DNA of 14,363 nt from CAYLXN01 sp964586855 (lineage in GTDB: Bacteria; Patescibacteriota; Saccharimonadia; Saccharimonadales; Saccharimonadaceae), in NCBI GenBank assembly GCA_964586855.1, contig CAZPHO010000017.1, positions 1 to 14,363 of the forward strand, written 5' to 3'. Position numbers and translations under genes: made by a program. This document shows positions 6,705-13,493 of the stretch, piece after piece. A model generated the notes under the pieces. The model saw only the letters and a list, made by a program, of their open reading frames with translations, ran no database searches and was not told the DNA's origin. Position 1 is the first letter of the stretch. Each line of letters begins with the position of its first letter.

Positions 6705-7643
6705 ATGCTTACCCGAAAATTACAAGCCACTGGCGGATCGAGCCTATCACTAACTCTGCCCAAAAAATGGGCAGTCAAACATCATTTAGCCGACAAAGAT
6801 CGAGTTAAATTAACCGAGTTTAAAAACGGTAATTTATTAATCAGCTCGGTGATCGATAATCAACACCTCAACTAGATTTTAACCATCGACCATGACAATA
6901 TTATCAACCTCAAGCGTTATATTTATTCAAGTTATGTTGCCGGTATTGATAATTTGCAAATCAATTGGGCTGAACTAACCAGCCAACAAAAAGCTTTGGT
7001 GTCAGGCTTAATCCGCAACTTAATCGGCTGGGAGGTTGAGCAAGAAACCAGCCAACTAATTAGAACTTTTTACATTTTAGATTATCAAAAAATGCCACCA
7101 ACCAAAGTTATGCAAAAGCTGCTACTGCTGACTTGCGCTATGCTCGAAGATTTGTCGGCTAGTGATTTTAATTTCGATTTATCAGACGAAATCATCAAGC
7201 GTGACGATGAAGCTGACCGCTTGAATATTTTCTTTGATCGATTGTTTTTCTCGTTGGTGGCAGGAAAAATCGATGAAGAAGTGATCAATTTACGCAGTGA
7301 TCAGCTACTGTATTGGTCGGCCATCAGCAATCAACTTGAGCGAATTTGCGATCATGTGGCCCACATTGCCAGTCGAGCCAAAACTCAGCCACAGACCTTA
7401 AGCGTCTACCAAACAACTATCGAGCAGATTATCACCCTACTAGCCGAAATTCAAGATTGTTTATTCGACGGAACTACTAATCCTAATTCCATTAGTCAGT
7501 ATTTGGCTGATAGTCAGGAATATCTAGCTAAAACCATTGCTCACAAAAGTAGCAGGCTGATGATTGACAATAGTTTTGGACGCATTTACGATTATATTGA
7601 TAATATTATTGACAGTTTGATTGCTTTGGAATTGATTAATTAA
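6705..7643 (+). CDS. AbrB-PhoU-type regulator, interrupted by in-frame TAG
   Basis: The frame from ATG 6705 has Shine-Dalgarno AGAGGAG at 6695-6701 and runs to TAA 7643 (312 residues), broken only by TAG at 6873-6875 (codon 57). Residues 1-50 are a SpoVT/AbrB-like swapped-hairpin DNA-binding domain: RKLQATGGSSLSLTLPKKW, then DRVKL and GNLLIS. After the TAG a helical PhoU-like region follows (about 85-312). It contains the pattern SNQLERICDHVAHIA, which resembles PhoU metal-binding helices. AbrB-PhoU fusions are common in archaea and occur in candidate phyla; they are thought to act in phosphate-responsive regulation. The TAG lies in the linker between the domains. The C-terminal part alone (TTG 6954) has no Shine-Dalgarno sequence. 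No pst transport genes are nearby. Confidence 0.72.
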
Positions 7644-7671
7644 AGTCTAGCTTTTGGAGTGATTTTTGTAG

Positions 7672-7677
7672 TATACT
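7672..7677 (+). promoter_or_regulatory. Candidate -10 box (TATACT) for the second HHFFFP gene
   Basis: TATACT lies 66 bases before the ATG at 7744 and would give a leader of about 60 bases. No consensus -35 is seen at 16-18 bases. It falls in the intergenic region after the AbrB-PhoU stop, which supports separate transcription of the downstream gene. Confidence 0.4.
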
Positions 7678-7687
7678 AGAACCAGGT

Positions 7688-7709
7688 ATTAAGTCAATTC
7701 GGGCTTAAT
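7688..7709 (+). promoter_or_regulatory. Leader hairpin upstream of the second HHFFFP gene
   Basis: ATTAAGTC (7688-7695) and GGCTTAAT (7702-7709) form an 8-bp stem with one T-G wobble and a 6-base loop. It ends 21 bases before the strong Shine-Dalgarno AAGGAGG (7731-7737). It has no T-tract. It may stabilise the leader or be a protein-binding site. Confidence 0.4.
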
Positions 7710-7743
7710 CTAGCTAGTTCTTTTATTCACAAGGAGGTCTTGT

Positions 7744-8298
7744 ATGTGTTTTTTCGAAGACAACTGCCCAAGCCTAAAAGAGCGTTTAGACTTAAACGCC
7801 GGCCCAACGAACGTTCACCATTTTTTCTTCCCCAAAAACCTCTTTAAGCACGCTGTTTGGCAAGGAAAGCCAGCTAGAAAAGTATTTTTTACTTCTTTTG
7901 TCAAAAACCAAGAGCTTTTTCATGGTTTCTTCGCCAAAAACTGCGCTCAAGAGAAAAACCGAAATTGCAAAGCTTGCGACTTTCAACGGGCTTGTTGCCA
8001 CTCAGCAACTCAGCCAGAAAGCGTCCAGCAGTTTGTGAAGAAGCACTGTCCAGAAAGTGCTTTAATGGGCCTTTACCGCTCAGCAAAACCCAAAGAGAAG
8101 CAGTCAAAAAATCAGGTTGATCAGGCACTAGGTCAGCCCGATAAACGACGAAAGCCAACTCTAGCAATAACTCACAAAACCAAGCCAGCAAAAAACCAGA
8201 AATTGGTGTCAAAGTCCAATAAAAAATTCTCTAAGGACCAAGGACAGGCTTACACAAGGCCATATTTTAATCCACAGCAAGCATCTTATTGCCGCTGA
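7744..8298 (+). CDS. Cys/His-rich HHFFFP-motif protein, copy 2, with basic tail
   Basis: Paralogue of the protein at 5200. Shared positions are CFFEDNCPSL (C2, C8), HHFFFPKNLF (25-34), FHGFF (59-63), C67, C75, C78, C85 and SATQP (87-91). The conserved Cys/His set implies a metal-bound fold, and the HH..FP element recalls the first motif of HNH nucleases; I infer this only. Residues about 95-184 form a low-complexity tail rich in Lys, Gln and Ser, which suits nucleic-acid binding. The start is clear: AAGGAGG (7731-7737) lies 6 bases before the ATG, so the protein begins MCFFE with no extension, unlike copy 1. It ends in TGA, the only TGA stop clearly used here, followed at once by a terminator. 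Confidence 0.8.
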   Translation: MCFFEDNCPSLKERLDLNAGPTNVHHFFFPKNLFKHAVWQGKPARKVFFTSFVKNQELFHGFFAKNCAQEKNRNCKACDFQRACCHSATQPESVQQFVKKHCPESALMGLYRSAKPKEKQSKNQVDQALGQPDKRRKPTLAITHKTKPAKNQKLVSKSNKKFSKDQGQAYTRPYFNPQQASYCR

Positions 8299-8304
8299 CT
8301 TAAG

Positions 8305-8329
8305 AGCCCACAAAATGGGCTTTTTTTTT
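8305..8329 (+). terminator. Rho-independent terminator after the second HHFFFP gene
   Basis: AGCCCA (8305-8310), loop CAAAA and TGGGCT (8316-8321) are followed by an unbroken run of T to 8329. It begins 7 bases after the TGA and isolates this gene from the RRM gene. Confidence 0.92.
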
Positions 8330-8345
8330 GGCTACAAGATTGTGC

Positions 8346-8373
8346 TTGCAAAATGACTTATCTGTTGTATAAT
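8346..8373 (+). promoter_or_regulatory. Promoter of the RRM gene
   Basis: TTGCAA (8346-8351), a 16-base spacer and TATAAT (8368-8373) make the best sigma-70-type promoter on the plus strand here. The predicted start near 8380 gives a leader of about 75 bases that holds two hairpins. Confidence 0.75.
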
Positions 8374-8377
8374 TAAA

Positions 8378-8407
8378 CCTGTTCATGTGCACGTGCGAAA
8401 TGACAGG
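8378..8407 (+). promoter_or_regulatory. First leader hairpin of the RRM gene
   Basis: CCTGT (8378-8382) pairs with ACAGG (8403-8407), and CAT (8384-8386) with ATG (8400-8402), leaving one bulged T. The 13-base loop contains the palindrome GCACGTGC (8389-8396). It sits at the predicted 5' end of the mRNA and may protect it or be an operator. Confidence 0.4.
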
Positions 8408-8411
8408 GCAA

Positions 8412-8448
8412 CCTTATATTAGCAGTCAGATGAATCAATAATATAAGG
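8412..8448 (+). promoter_or_regulatory. Shine-Dalgarno-sequestering hairpin of the RRM gene
   Basis: CCTTATATTA (8412-8421) and TAATATAAGG (8439-8448) form a perfect 10-bp stem with a 17-base loop. The 3' arm contains AAGG of the Shine-Dalgarno AAGGAG (8445-8450), 4 bases before the ATG at 8455, so the hairpin would hide the ribosome site. Eight of ten pairs are A-U, a thermally weak stem. That suggests an RNA thermometer or autoregulation by the encoded RNA-binding protein (inference). Confidence 0.65.
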
Positions 8449-8454
8449 AGACAA

Positions 8455-8763
8455 ATGTCACAAAATCTTTTCGTAGGAAGTCTTTCCTACTCAACAACCG
8501 ACGATGGGCTCAAAGCTCATTTCGAAACTATTGGCGAAGTAACTTCAGCCAAGGTTATCATGGACAAATTTAGCAACCGCAGCAAAGGCTTTGGTTTCGT
8601 TGAATTTGCTGATGAAGCCAACAATCAAAAAGCGATCGACGAACTCGATGGCAAAGAACTTGATGGTCGCACTATTACCGTCAAAATTTCCGAACCACGT
8701 GAGCACAAGCCACGACGCGAATTTGGTGACGACAAACCAAACAGCTTCCGACAACGCTACTAA
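8455..8763 (+). CDS. Single-RRM RNA-binding protein
   Basis: Small cytoplasmic RNA-binding protein made of one RRM domain. RNP2 is LFVGSL (residues 5-10) and RNP1 is KGFGFVEF (44-51), both with the aromatic residues used for RNA stacking. The domain ends with ITVKISEPRE near 81, followed by a short basic, Arg-rich tail to residue 102. Bacterial homologues, such as the cyanobacterial Rbp proteins, are often cold-induced and act as RNA chaperones; which role applies here is unknown. The gene is monocistronic, with its own consensus promoter, a leader with a hairpin over the Shine-Dalgarno sequence, and a terminator just after the stop. Confidence 0.95.
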   Translation: MSQNLFVGSLSYSTTDDGLKAHFETIGEVTSAKVIMDKFSNRSKGFGFVEFADEANNQKAIDELDGKELDGRTITVKISEPREHKPRREFGDDKPNSFRQRY

Positions 8764-8781
8764 ATTAGTTTGTTAGAAATT

Positions 8782-8811
8782 AAACACCACCCACTCTTGG
8801 GTGGTGTTTTT
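8782..8811 (+). terminator. Rho-independent terminator after the RRM gene
   Basis: AAACACCACCC (8782-8792) and GGGTGGTGTTT (8799-8809) form a perfect 11-bp stem with loop ACTCTT, ending in a T-run to 8811. On the minus strand the stem is followed by TTTAATTT. It may therefore also end the leftward operon, whose last stop is at 8824. Confidence 0.92.
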
Positions 8812-8823
8812 ACAATCAACCAA

Positions 8824-9843
8824 TTACCTATTGGCAAGCCAAAGAACTAAATCGTCTTTTAATTGATTTAGAAATATCATTGTTTCTTCAGTGAAAATAG
8901 TAAAAGGAATAATAATAACTATCGCCACCACAGTCGCGACAATGTTGTTCTTGCGTAACAACCGCCTTCCCTGAACAGCAATCGCTTGTTCGTTTGGTGA
9001 ATCCTGGGACCACACCGAGCTTCGATAATCTCGATACCCCACCGACCGCTGATCAATTTTTTCAGCCAGCTGCAGAACTAGGTCGAAGATCATTTCATAA
9101 GTTGCTTGATTTAATAAATCAAATGGCTGGTAGCGATAAATATACAGCTCGTCGTCAATGATCTCAAAATCACAATCACTATGCTTGTCTATAAATAGCT
9201 GCATCAGATCAGGTGTAAAAATTTCAAATAAGTCTCGATCATAACCAACAGGAGTATAGACTTTAAAGATTTTATCAAATTCTGAGGTTAATTTAACCTC
9301 CTGACCACCAGAATAGCCCTCATTAAGAATTTGTATGCTGGTTAAGTTGTTCTTTCGATTATCAATCAAAATACGTGGCAAGTGCCGTCCCAACTTGACC
9401 CTAACAAATCCTACTCCGTAGCTTGATCTACCTGAGCCGACAACGCAATTACCAAAATCAAATTGGTTTTGCTCTGGCAACAGGTCTCCAGCAGGAATAG
9501 CAAGCGAGCTAACAATTCTTTTCTCACTACCTCCGCCAAAAAACTTACCCAAGTAGCCACCTTGATACTGACCGCTATAAAATCGCCAACCATTATCAAG
9601 CGCCAACCCTGAGATGGAGTTAGTGTGCCTTTTGTGCACCACAAACTTAAAAGCCAACCAACCCCCAACAATAACAAAAGATATAACTTCGATTAGGTTT
9701 TTACTTAGTTTAGAGATTAGACCAGTCAAAGCCAGCAATATCACTACCGCCATACTAATAACTATCACAGCCGACCTCTTCAGTAACAGTGACTGCCCTG
9801 GCATCTGCCTACTATTCAACTTTGCATAGTTGATTCGCTTCAT
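8824..9843 (-). CDS. Membrane protein with TPDLMQLFIDK domain, second of a tandem pair
   Basis: Function unknown. It has two membrane segments near the N terminus (about 24-42 and 51-68), a large soluble domain (about 85-275) and a C-terminal membrane segment (about 300-317). The soluble domain holds RHLPRILID (153-161), FKVYTPVGYDRDLFEIFTP (193-211) and DLMQLFIDK (212-220). CDFEIIDDELYIY (224-236) and GYRDYRS (269-275) follow. I recall similar TPDLM-type domains in hypothetical proteins of Saccharibacteria and actinobacteria, but know no role. It is paralogous to the gene upstream on the same strand, with 13 bases between them. The ATG at 9843 is preceded by GAAGGGGAT, a usable Shine-Dalgarno sequence. 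It is probably the last gene of the DUF1846 operon. Confidence 0.8.
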   Translation of the reverse strand: MKRINYAKLNSRQMPGQSLLLKRSAVIVISMAVVILLALTGLISKLSKNLIEVISFVIVGGWLAFKFVVHKRHTNSISGLALDNGWRFYSGQYQGGYLGKFFGGGSEKRIVSSLAIPAGDLLPEQNQFDFGNCVVGSGRSSYGVGFVRVKLGRHLPRILIDNRKNNLTSIQILNEGYSGGQEVKLTSEFDKIFKVYTPVGYDRDLFEIFTPDLMQLFIDKHSDCDFEIIDDELYIYRYQPFDLLNQATYEMIFDLVLQLAEKIDQRSVGYRDYRSSVWSQDSPNEQAIAVQGRRLLRKNNIVATVVAIVIIIPFTIFTEETMIFLNQLKDDLVLWLANR

Positions 9844-9856
9844 ATCCCCTTCTCGC

Positions 9857-11371
9857 TTATAAAATTACTGCCCTTAGATTTCTTATTATATCAATAAAAA
9901 ACGAAAGAATATCTTCAGCAAAATATGCTAGCAATATGACCAAAACTATCGCTGCTAGAAACTGCAGAAGAAATGATCGCTGAAATAGCGAGCGAGACAA
10001 ATCTCTCAATCCTCTGGCCGTCCGACTGCTTATATAGCCTCCAACCTGACGATAATCCCTGTAAGCCACCGCCCATTGATTAACTCTTTTCGCTAGTGGC
10101 AAAAACTCAAAAATGTTTCTATAAGTGTCTTGTTTATAAAAATTAAATTTGCTACTACCATAAGCATAGAATTCATTATTTATAATCTCAAAATCATATT
10201 CCGATCCTTTATCAATAAACAGTTGCATCACATCAGGCGTAAATAACTCTGAGACATCGCGCTCGAACTCTTCAAGGCAGTAAACGCTAAAGTGCTGATC
10301 AAACTCAATCCCAAGCGACAATTGTTTAGCGTTTGTATAGACTTTATTCAATGCTTGTCTATTGAGATGACTGTCGATAACAATATGTGGCAGAGATTTT
10401 TTTAGCTGAAAACGAATAAAGCCAAATCTTCTCGCTGTAACTATAATCCATAAAAAAAGAAAATAAACCAAGGGGGATTCCTGCATAAATAACAAACTGT
10501 AAACTGCATCAATAAAAGAGCTTTTATTGGAATGAAAATTACCAAACTGAAAACCTATTTCATCAGAAGAAGAGTCTTTCTTAATTGGAACAAAAAAGAC
10601 AACAGGAAAGGAACGAACTTCGCTCAAACGAAAGAACTGGCTACTAAAACTAATATCGACAGTGATATAATCTTCCTCCTCCAAGCCCACTTGCCTAATC
10701 AAAGTCTTCCTAATCAAAGTCTTCATGTTAGACAGACTAGAATCAGACCCTTGACTATAGATAAACCAACTATTGGCTTGAGCAAATTCTTTAAACTGAC
10801 TACCAAACCTCTCCTTGTCCTTAGCAGTCAGCGAATCTAGTTGCTTTAATATCCTAGAGAGAAAGTAAACAAGGCCTGTAGTCCCTAGAATTAGAAAAAC
10901 AAGATTGAGTTTATAAGAGTCAGTGGAAGCAAATAGAAAAATAAGAACCAAGATAGCAATCATTACATCTAAAAGGAGGGTTTTGGAGAAAGCTAGAACT
11001 CTCAATTCACCTGTGTCTGGCAGCGGTGCATAGTCTATTTGGTTAGCATTAGTAACTGATACTATATTTTTGTCATACTTGAGTGTCATAACAGCCGGCG
11101 CCACTATTGCATCAACTGCCCTATACTGACCAGCTTCTATTTCTGCTGCTGTCGGTGGACGCGCCAGCTCGTCGCCATGCATCTCTGACAAATAGTCTGT
11201 GACCTGATACTTTGAGTGCACCATACGAGCCCAAAAAGGAAACGCTGGAAGTAAAATACCAAACGTTAACGCGGTGGAAACTATCATATTAAAAGGGATG
11301 AAAGCCGTGGCCACAAATAAAACTATTACTAAAAAGTAATTAAAGGCCTTCTGTCTTTTAGTCCAATTCAT
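9857..11371 (-). CDS. Membrane protein with TPDVMQLFIDK domain, first of a tandem pair
   Basis: Function unknown. I chose the ATG at 11371 (MNWTKRQ, 504 aa), one base after the DUF1846 stop; the ATG at 11410 would overlap that gene by 38 bases. Membrane segments lie at about 11-48 (two), 131-148 and 154-172, and 466-483. The soluble domain matches the downstream paralogue: FEFAQAN-like start (194-200), LPHIVIDS (327-334), ERDVSELFTPDVMQLFIDK (370-388), YDFEIINNEFYAY (392-404) and YRDYRQ (437-442). Compared with the paralogue it has about 80 extra N-terminal residues with one more pair of membrane segments. It also has a hydrophobic insert at about 286-314. A 15-base tandem duplication encodes KTLIRKTLIR near residues 217-226. 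Confidence 0.8.
   Translation of the reverse strand: MNWTKRQKAFNYFLVIVLFVATAFIPFNMIVSTALTFGILLPAFPFWARMVHSKYQVTDYLSEMHGDELARPPTAAEIEAGQYRAVDAIVAPAVMTLKYDKNIVSVTNANQIDYAPLPDTGELRVLAFSKTLLLDVMIAILVLIFLFASTDSYKLNLVFLILGTTGLVYFLSRILKQLDSLTAKDKERFGSQFKEFAQANSWFIYSQGSDSSLSNMKTLIRKTLIRQVGLEEEDYITVDISFSSQFFRLSEVRSFPVVFFVPIKKDSSSDEIGFQFGNFHSNKSSFIDAVYSLLFMQESPLVYFLFLWIIVTARRFGFIRFQLKKSLPHIVIDSHLNRQALNKVYTNAKQLSLGIEFDQHFSVYCLEEFERDVSELFTPDVMQLFIDKGSEYDFEIINNEFYAYGSSKFNFYKQDTYRNIFEFLPLAKRVNQWAVAYRDYRQVGGYISSRTARGLRDLSRSLFQRSFLLQFLAAIVLVILLAYFAEDILSFFIDIIRNLRAVIL
10694..10723. repeat. Perfect 15-base tandem duplication inside a membrane protein gene
   Basis: CCTAATCAAAGTCTT occurs twice in direct tandem (10694-10708 and 10709-10723). 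On the minus strand it adds five residues in frame (KTLIR twice). The perfect identity suggests a recent slippage event. Confidence 0.85.
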
Positions 11372-11372
11372 C

Positions 11373-12848
11373 TTACAAAACCACCATTCCTTCAGTTGCA
11401 TCAATACCAAGGTGGCGGCAAATCAACTGATCACGATCAGACAAAAGACTAGTTGAGTGCAGCTGTGCGGCTTGTAAATCATCCAAATGATTGAGGATTA
11501 ATTTAGCCATCGGGTTGGTCACAGCTGAAATTGCCAGCGCCAATAGCACTTCCTCTAAGCCCAGCTCTGATGCCTGTAAACCAATTTTTTGTCGCTTCAA
11601 ATCGTTGATCGGCTCTAAAATTTCTGGTGATAAAAGATAAATTTTGTCGTCGATATTGGCAGCCATTTTCAAAACATTCAATGTTGCTGAAGCAATAGCC
11701 GAGAGAACTATCGATCGCCGGCCAGTCGCAAGCGTACCATCAACCAACTCAATCGCCACTACTTGATTTTCAAAACCGTTAGTTTTGAGCGACGACAGTC
11801 TCTGAGTCGCCTGTTTTGCCACTTGTCGATCAAGCGGACCAACGCCAACATTTTCCATTAATAATTTAGCTCGCTCCAGCTGCTGATCGCTAGCCTCATC
11901 CAACTGATTTTCAGTCAGGGTCGCAAAGTAGCGTCGAATAATTTCTTGCTTGGCGGCTGTAGCTACAACTTGGCTGTCAGTAATCGCCTGCGAAATCACA
12001 TTCACGCCCATATCAGTCGGCGATTGATAAATCTCTCGACCATAGATTCGATCAAAAATTCGTTTCAAAACTGGAAAAGTTTCAATATCGCGATTATAAT
12101 TCACCGCTGCAATTCCATAATTTTCTAAATGAAAAGGGTCAATTGAATTAGTATCTTCCAGGTCTAAAGTTGCAGCCTCATACGCCACATTTACTGGATG
12201 ATCAAGCGGCAAATCCCAAACCGGAAAGGTTTCAAATTTAGCATAGCCGACCAAGCGCTTCTGCAAAGATTCATGATAAATCTGACTCAAACAAGTCGCC
12301 ATTTTGCCACTTGACGGACCTGGCGCTGTCACCACGATAATGTCACGTTCGGTTTTAATAAAACTATTCTGGCCGTAGCCTTTTTTGCTAACAATTAGAT
12401 CAACGTCGGTCGGATAGCCAGCCGTGCGTGTATGCAGATGAACATTCAATTTCATTCGTGTTAATTTTGCCTTAAATGATCGAATACGATTTTGATTGTC
12501 GAACAAGGTGATCACTACATTGTTGACTAAGATTCCTTCATTGCGCAGGAAATTAATCAGCCGAATCGCTTCATCAGCGTAAGACAAGTAGTTATCGGAG
12601 CGAATTTTGTTGCGCTCCAAGTCTACCGCCGACACGCAAACAATAACCTCTAACCGATCTTTGAGTGAGCTCAAAACTTTTAGCTTGGACGATGAGTCAA
12701 AGCCAGGCAACACCCGCTTCGCATGCAAATCATCTATTAACTTTCCGCCCACCTCTAAATAAAGTCGCTCGAACTGCTCCACTCGCTTCAAAATTTCTTT
12801 GGTTTGCAATTTTAAATATTTATCCTGATCAAAGCCAATTTGCACCAT
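11373..12848 (-). CDS. DUF1846 (UPF0371) family protein
   Basis: Conserved cytoplasmic protein of the DUF1846/UPF0371 family, function unknown; structures exist for Gram-positive homologues. With the chosen ATG at 12848 it is 491 aa, the usual family length. Motifs include IGFDQDKYLKLQ (4-15), HAKRVLPGF (42-50), GYPTDVDLIVS, APGPSSGKMATCLSQ (175-189, a glycine-rich loop), KFETFPVWDLPLDHPVN and SPTDMGVNVI. The start is set by Shine-Dalgarno GGGGAG (12860-12855) six bases before the ATG; the frame is open further upstream but that part is the promoter. The next gene begins one base after its stop (TAAGATG), so translation is probably coupled. There is no signal peptide or membrane segment. Confidence 0.93.
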   Translation of the reverse strand: MVQIGFDQDKYLKLQTKEILKRVEQFERLYLEVGGKLIDDLHAKRVLPGFDSSSKLKVLSSLKDRLEVIVCVSAVDLERNKIRSDNYLSYADEAIRLINFLRNEGILVNNVVITLFDNQNRIRSFKAKLTRMKLNVHLHTRTAGYPTDVDLIVSKKGYGQNSFIKTERDIIVVTAPGPSSGKMATCLSQIYHESLQKRLVGYAKFETFPVWDLPLDHPVNVAYEAATLDLEDTNSIDPFHLENYGIAAVNYNRDIETFPVLKRIFDRIYGREIYQSPTDMGVNVISQAITDSQVVATAAKQEIIRRYFATLTENQLDEASDQQLERAKLLMENVGVGPLDRQVAKQATQRLSSLKTNGFENQVVAIELVDGTLATGRRSIVLSAIASATLNVLKMAANIDDKIYLLSPEILEPINDLKRQKIGLQASELGLEEVLLALAISAVTNPMAKLILNHLDDLQAAQLHSTSLLSDRDQLICRHLGIDATEGMVVL

Positions 12849-12899
12849 GTTTTTCTCCCCTTTTTTGTTTAATTTTGCAACTAAAACGTTTGTGGTTTG

Positions 12900-12928
12900 A
12901 TTATAGCAGTCGATTAAAAATTTAGCAA
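12900..12928 (-). promoter_or_regulatory. Promoter of the DUF1846 operon
   Basis: On the minus strand TTGCTA (12928-12923), a 17-base spacer and TATAAT (12905-12900) form a good promoter. The predicted start near 12893 gives a leader of about 45 bases with Shine-Dalgarno GGGGAG. It begins 2 bases past the FMN reductase stop, so the two genes can be transcribed separately. Confidence 0.75.
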
Positions 12929-12930
12929 AA

Positions 12931-13470
12931 CTAAATTTTTGACTCGAGCGCATCAAGCATGGTATTAATCTTTTCGCTAGCTAAACGAGAATCGCGAGCG
13001 GTGCCGCTGGTGGTGATTTCCTGCTCAAAAGTCAGCACAGCGTGCGGCGTGACGTGATTGACCTCGACTCGTCGCAAAACATCAACTAAATGGAGTCGAG
13101 CTCGATCGGCTCCACCCCAGCCATAGCCAACTACCGCCACTGGCTTTTTATCCCAATCATGATATAGCCAGTCAATGGCATTTTTCTGAGACGCCGCCAA
13201 ACTTGAATTATATTCAGGTGTCAACATAACCACACCATCGGCCGCCTGCAAGAGCCGCTGCCAAGCCAAAACTGACTCGTGTCGAGGCCGAAACTGGCTA
13301 CTTGATGGCACTTCAGGGCTGTCTATCAGTGGCAAGCCTAATAATTTCAAGTCCGCGACTTCAGCCATTAAATCTGGTCGCTTCACCAGTTCAGCCTGCA
13401 CCAACCCCACTACCCCGTCGGCTGCCCGCACCTCACGCACACTACCAATCACAGTTAATATTTTCTTCAC
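12931..13470 (-). CDS. NAD(P)H-dependent FMN reductase (flavodoxin-like fold)
   Basis: Soluble flavoprotein that uses NAD(P)H to reduce FMN or quinone/azo-type substrates. The FMN-phosphate loop GSVREVR is at residues 9-15. TPEYNSSLAASQKNAIDWL (84-102) is the family signature that contacts the flavin ring, and YGWGGADRAR (116-125) matches the usual glycine-rich loop. I chose the GTG at 13470 (179 aa). Shine-Dalgarno AAGGAG lies 5 bases upstream of it, while the upstream GTG at 13476 overlaps that Shine-Dalgarno and so cannot use it. The gene follows the CmpB-type gene by 23 bases and may be co-transcribed with it. It ends in TAG, and an in-frame TAA follows two codons later. Confidence 0.93.
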   Translation of the reverse strand: MKKILTVIGSVREVRAADGVVGLVQAELVKRPDLMAEVADLKLLGLPLIDSPEVPSSSQFRPRHESVLAWQRLLQAADGVVMLTPEYNSSLAASQKNAIDWLYHDWDKKPVAVVGYGWGGADRARLHLVDVLRRVEVNHVTPHAVLTFEQEITTSGTARDSRLASEKINTMLDALESKI

Positions 13471-13493
13471 TGGCACTCCTTTTTAGTTAATAG

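Noticed and set aside
8296..8298. UGA reassigned to glycine, as in Gracilibacteria and Absconditabacteria
   Set aside because: TGA ends the second HHFFFP gene directly before a terminator, and no conserved gene here contains an internal TGA.
5200..8298. Toxin-antitoxin system or CRISPR-linked module
   Set aside because: No repeat array, Cas motif or typical two-gene toxin-antitoxin layout is visible; only the nuclease-like motif is suggestive.
10532..10840. Plus-strand frame opposite the tandem membrane protein gene
   Set aside because: The minus-strand protein aligns with its paralogue across this region; the plus frame is low-complexity and unsupported.
11371..11410. Start of the longer membrane protein at ATG 11410
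   Set aside because: It would overlap the DUF1846 coding end by 38 bases; the ATG at 11371 follows the stop by one base and begins right before the first membrane segment.
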